A DNA stretch of 64,000 bases from Morganella morganii H1r. GTDB lineage: Bacteria; Pseudomonadota; Gammaproteobacteria; Enterobacterales; Enterobacteriaceae. The position numbers and the translations under genes are program-made. Where the stretch lies: the NCBI RefSeq assembly GCF_000633515.1, contig NZ_AYMP01000004.1, positions 1 through 64,000 on the forward strand, read 5' to 3'. Under the pieces are notes generated by a model. That model saw only the letters and a program-made list of their open reading frames with translations. It was not told where the DNA came from and made no database searches. Below, one piece after another: positions 61,847-64,000 of this stretch (its first letter is position 1; each line of letters starts with the position of its first letter).

Positions 61847-63721
61847 ATGTTATTTAATTACAGGAATTATTCAAAAAATGAATCAATCAGCTTAGTTATT
61901 ACTGCAAAACGAATTGCAATGTATGATAATCTTTATATGATGTTCAGGTTTATTCCTGCTGCCGGAATTATTACTAAGATACTTGAGCCTCTCTCATCAT
62001 CACTCCATTGGATACCCGGTAAAATGAATGTCAGTATCCCGCCCGGATGGCGCGAACTGAAACCAGCAGAACTGAACTTACCTGACAGTGCCGTTGACAG
62101 CTTCGGTTATTATAAAGTAACAAGCCCGGTAACCGGTAAAATCATTTCGTCAATGGGGCTGCAATCTCGTATTCTGGGGAAATTTGACCATCAGAATAAA
62201 ATACAGAATATCGCACTCTCCTGGACGGGTACTAATGACCTCCTTGATATTCCGGATTATACACAATTAAATAATGGCAATATAACACCGCACCTCGAGC
62301 CGTTACTGAATGCGGTAAAATCATTGGCTGTAAAAAACAATTTATCTGCACAAGATATTATTATCACCGGAAATAGTCTGGGGGGCGGACTGGTTAATAT
62401 CAATGCGAAAGCCAGAGAGACACTGGCGGGCGGATTCTTTAAAAACAGCAATTACATTGCATTTGCCAGTCCTTATATTCATGATGACGGCTCTGTTCTG
62501 AATGCCGGATTTGAAAATGATGCGGTATTCCGTATTGCCGGTGACGCCGGTTCCTTTTTTGACGCGCTTTCCGGGACTAAACCCTTTGTGGTCAATCCGG
62601 ATCGGCATTATAACTCCACGCTCAACAATGTTATTTCTTTCGATGATCCGCACTCTCTTAATCTGATCGGTGGCGGAAATTATCTCGCGAAGTCGTTACT
62701 GAATATCCCGGTCGGCTGGACGCCTCATGTTATTAATATGATCACAGACAGCTGGGAACGTATTGCGACCTCTGAGTTTTATCCGCTGATGAATAAAGAC
62801 AGTGTTATTATCATCGATAATTTATCCCGTCTGATGCGCAATACAAAATGGGTGGGTGATATTTATCCGGATACCGGACATTACGGTAAACCGGCATTTA
62901 TTCTCGGGAATCAATACAATAATATGTTAAAAGGAAATAATGCAGGTGATTATATTTCAGCCGGACCGGGTAATGATAAAATAAAACCCGGTTATGGTGC
63001 AGACGTAATCAACGGCGGAACCGGTACGGATACACTGTTATTGCATGGTTATGCCAAAGACTGGGATTGTTACAGATCAGGTGAATTTGTATTTTTCAGG
63101 CCAAAAGACGGCAGCGGAATGAAAAAAGTCAGAGATATTGAAAAAGCTGAATTTTCATCCGAATATAATAAGATCTATTCCATTCATAATACACCGGGAA
63201 ATAAATCTTTATTTTCCGTTAAACAGGAAGGAAAAATTCGTTATAAAAAATCAGTAACAGGTACTGATGAGGCTGATGATTTAACCGGCAGTGCCGTTTT
63301 TTCCCCGGCAGGTAACAATACACTGCACGCTCTGAAAACCGGCAGTCTGCTGGTCAGCGGACAAGGCAATGATGTATTGATTGGCAACGATGGTAATGAT
63401 GAATTATACAGCGGCGGGGAAAATGATTTTCTGTACGGGGGTAAGGGCAATGATATTTTATTTGGCGGGACAGGTGATGACATTTTTCATTTTGACAAAA
63501 ACAGCGGCGGAAAAACAGATATTATGGATTTCAATCAGTATGCCGGTGATCATGATGTTATTCTGTTTACATCAGATATATTTAAAGATGTGAATGATGT
63601 ACTGTCTCACGGACATAATTCCGGCGGAAATGTTGTTATTACACATCCGGATCATGTTATTACTGTCCATGATTATACATTAGATATGTTAGTTAAAAAT
63701 CAGGTACTGAGCGTTATCTGA
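61847..63721 (+). CDS. RTX lipase (family I.3-like), type I secreted
   Basis: In this 624-aa protein the catalytic half (about 60-330) carries the nucleophile elbow GNSLGGG (Ser about 175) and a DDPHSLNLIGGG stretch with the likely His. The C-terminal half has RTX-type Gly/Asp nonapeptides (GNDVLIGNDGNDELYSGG and GGKGNDILFGGTGDDIF; also AGPGNDKIKPGYGADVINGGTG), which bind calcium after export. It ends in a hydrophobic QVLSVI-type tail resembling the type I secretion signal of Serratia and Pseudomonas lipases. There is no Sec signal peptide. No ABC/MFP/TolC genes are adjacent, so the transporter must be elsewhere. AAAGGG precedes the ATG. Confidence 0.85.
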   Translation: MLFNYRNYSKNESISLVITAKRIAMYDNLYMMFRFIPAAGIITKILEPLSSSLHWIPGKMNVSIPPGWRELKPAELNLPDSAVDSFGYYKVTSPVTGKIISSMGLQSRILGKFDHQNKIQNIALSWTGTNDLLDIPDYTQLNNGNITPHLEPLLNAVKSLAVKNNLSAQDIIITGNSLGGGLVNINAKARETLAGGFFKNSNYIAFASPYIHDDGSVLNAGFENDAVFRIAGDAGSFFDALSGTKPFVVNPDRHYNSTLNNVISFDDPHSLNLIGGGNYLAKSLLNIPVGWTPHVINMITDSWERIATSEFYPLMNKDSVIIIDNLSRLMRNTKWVGDIYPDTGHYGKPAFILGNQYNNMLKGNNAGDYISAGPGNDKIKPGYGADVINGGTGTDTLLLHGYAKDWDCYRSGEFVFFRPKDGSGMKKVRDIEKAEFSSEYNKIYSIHNTPGNKSLFSVKQEGKIRYKKSVTGTDEADDLTGSAVFSPAGNNTLHALKTGSLLVSGQGNDVLIGNDGNDELYSGGENDFLYGGKGNDILFGGTGDDIFHFDKNSGGKTDIMDFNQYAGDHDVILFTSDIFKDVNDVLSHGHNSGGNVVITHPDHVITVHDYTLDMLVKNQVLSVI

Positions 63722-63746
63722 CGCCGGAAAATTCCGGCGTTTTTTA
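63721..63746 (+). terminator. Terminator of the lipase gene
   Basis: The stem ACGCCGGAA/TTCCGGCGT (63721-63729 with 63732-63740) is followed by TTTTTT. It begins at the stop codon. Confidence 0.85.
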
Positions 63747-63761
63747 TATCCGGTATTTTTA

Positions 63762-64000
63762 TCAGCGTTCCCAGTATGATTCTTCCAGGCTGTCTTCCCG
63801 GTCCGGTAACCCTTTGGTCAGACGCGGTGAGTGCTGAATCAGTACCTGATAGCTGACACGGTTGGCATATTTGCAGACCTGTGCCAGAGAAGAGTAGGTC
63901 AGATAGCGGCGCTGGTGCTTACTGGAGTTAGGGATATTCATCCGGTGATAGCTGTTGGCCGTAATGTCATGCAGTAATGCCGATAATGCCCCGTCGCCGG
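63762..64000 (-). CDS. gsk: Inosine-guanosine kinase, 3' part
   Basis: The minus strand encodes the C-terminal 78 residues, including HDITANSYHRMNIPNSSKH and RYLTYSSLAQVCKYANRVSYQVL, and the ending GLPDREDSLEESYWER followed by TGA at 63762. This matches the E. coli Gsk C-terminus. The rest of the gene lies beyond the window. Gsk phosphorylates inosine and guanosine in purine salvage and is next to ybaL in E. coli; here the lipase and microcin-like genes separate them. Confidence 0.9.
   Translation of the reverse strand, partial: GDGALSALLHDITANSYHRMNIPNSSKHQRRYLTYSSLAQVCKYANRVSYQVLIQHSPRLTKGLPDREDSLEESYWER

Overview
The window looks like the chromosome of a gamma-proteobacterium of the Morganellaceae, most likely Morganella or a close relative. 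This is inference from gene order and protein character. The backbone follows the Escherichia coli folD/argU-cysS-ppiB-lpxH-purEK-ybbAP-tesA-ybbO-ybbN-qmcA-cueR-copA-ybaPK-ushA-ybaL-gsk neighbourhood. The accessory genes (a ShlA/HpmA-type two-partner cytolysin, an RTX lipase, a chaperone-usher fimbria) are typical of Proteus, Serratia and Morganella relatives.

Layout. 0.1-1.1 kb: an SPFH membrane protein. 1.9-7.9 kb: a five-gene chaperone-usher fimbrial operon with two chaperones. 8.0-9.8 kb: an acrylyl-CoA reductase and its TetR-type regulator, with matching operators at both promoters. 10-13.5 kb: a patchy segment with a DUF1622 protein, a probably truncated membrane gene, a chemoreceptor and a 68-bp relic also found inside the neighbouring mobile element.

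13.5-27.2 kb: a 13.7-kb element integrated in the 3' end of tRNA-Arg(UCU) (argU). It has a P4-type integrase, AlpA, a Rha-like regulator, an Icd/Ash-like small protein, a run of overlapping small genes and a P4-alpha-like primase-helicase. It also has a FinO/ProQ-type RNA chaperone, three ribbon-helix-helix-type proteins and one AT-rich cargo gene of unknown function between alpA and int. No capsid, tail or terminase gene is visible, so it resembles a satellite or an integrative replicon. Its left 4.4 kb is mostly non-coding and holds at least five different families of short, helically phased repeats, including 'doubled words' whose two halves match each other while the word differs from site to site. 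This is the most unusual part of the window.

27.5-42.7 kb: backbone genes. folD and ybcJ serve folate metabolism and RNA binding. cybB and cybC are b-type cytochromes. cysS, ppiB and lpxH follow, then purEK under a PurR box, an MFS carrier, the YbbAP ABC transporter with tesA, ybbO, the CnoX/YbbN chaperone and the QmcA-YbbJ membrane-quality-control pair. 42.8-51.7 kb: a C69 dipeptidase, an unknown 214-aa protein and the TpsA/TpsB cytolysin pair. 51.9-55.2 kb: cueR and copA diverge from a CueR-type promoter with a 19-bp spacer. CopA has three N-terminal metal-binding domains.

55.5-61.0 kb: ybaP, ybaK, ushA and ybaL. 61.0-61.6 kb: a two-gene unit that looks like a class II microcin precursor plus a small membrane immunity-type protein. 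61.8-63.7 kb: an RTX lipase. 63.8 kb to the end: the 3' part of gsk. All family assignments were made by reading the sequence; no database search was run.
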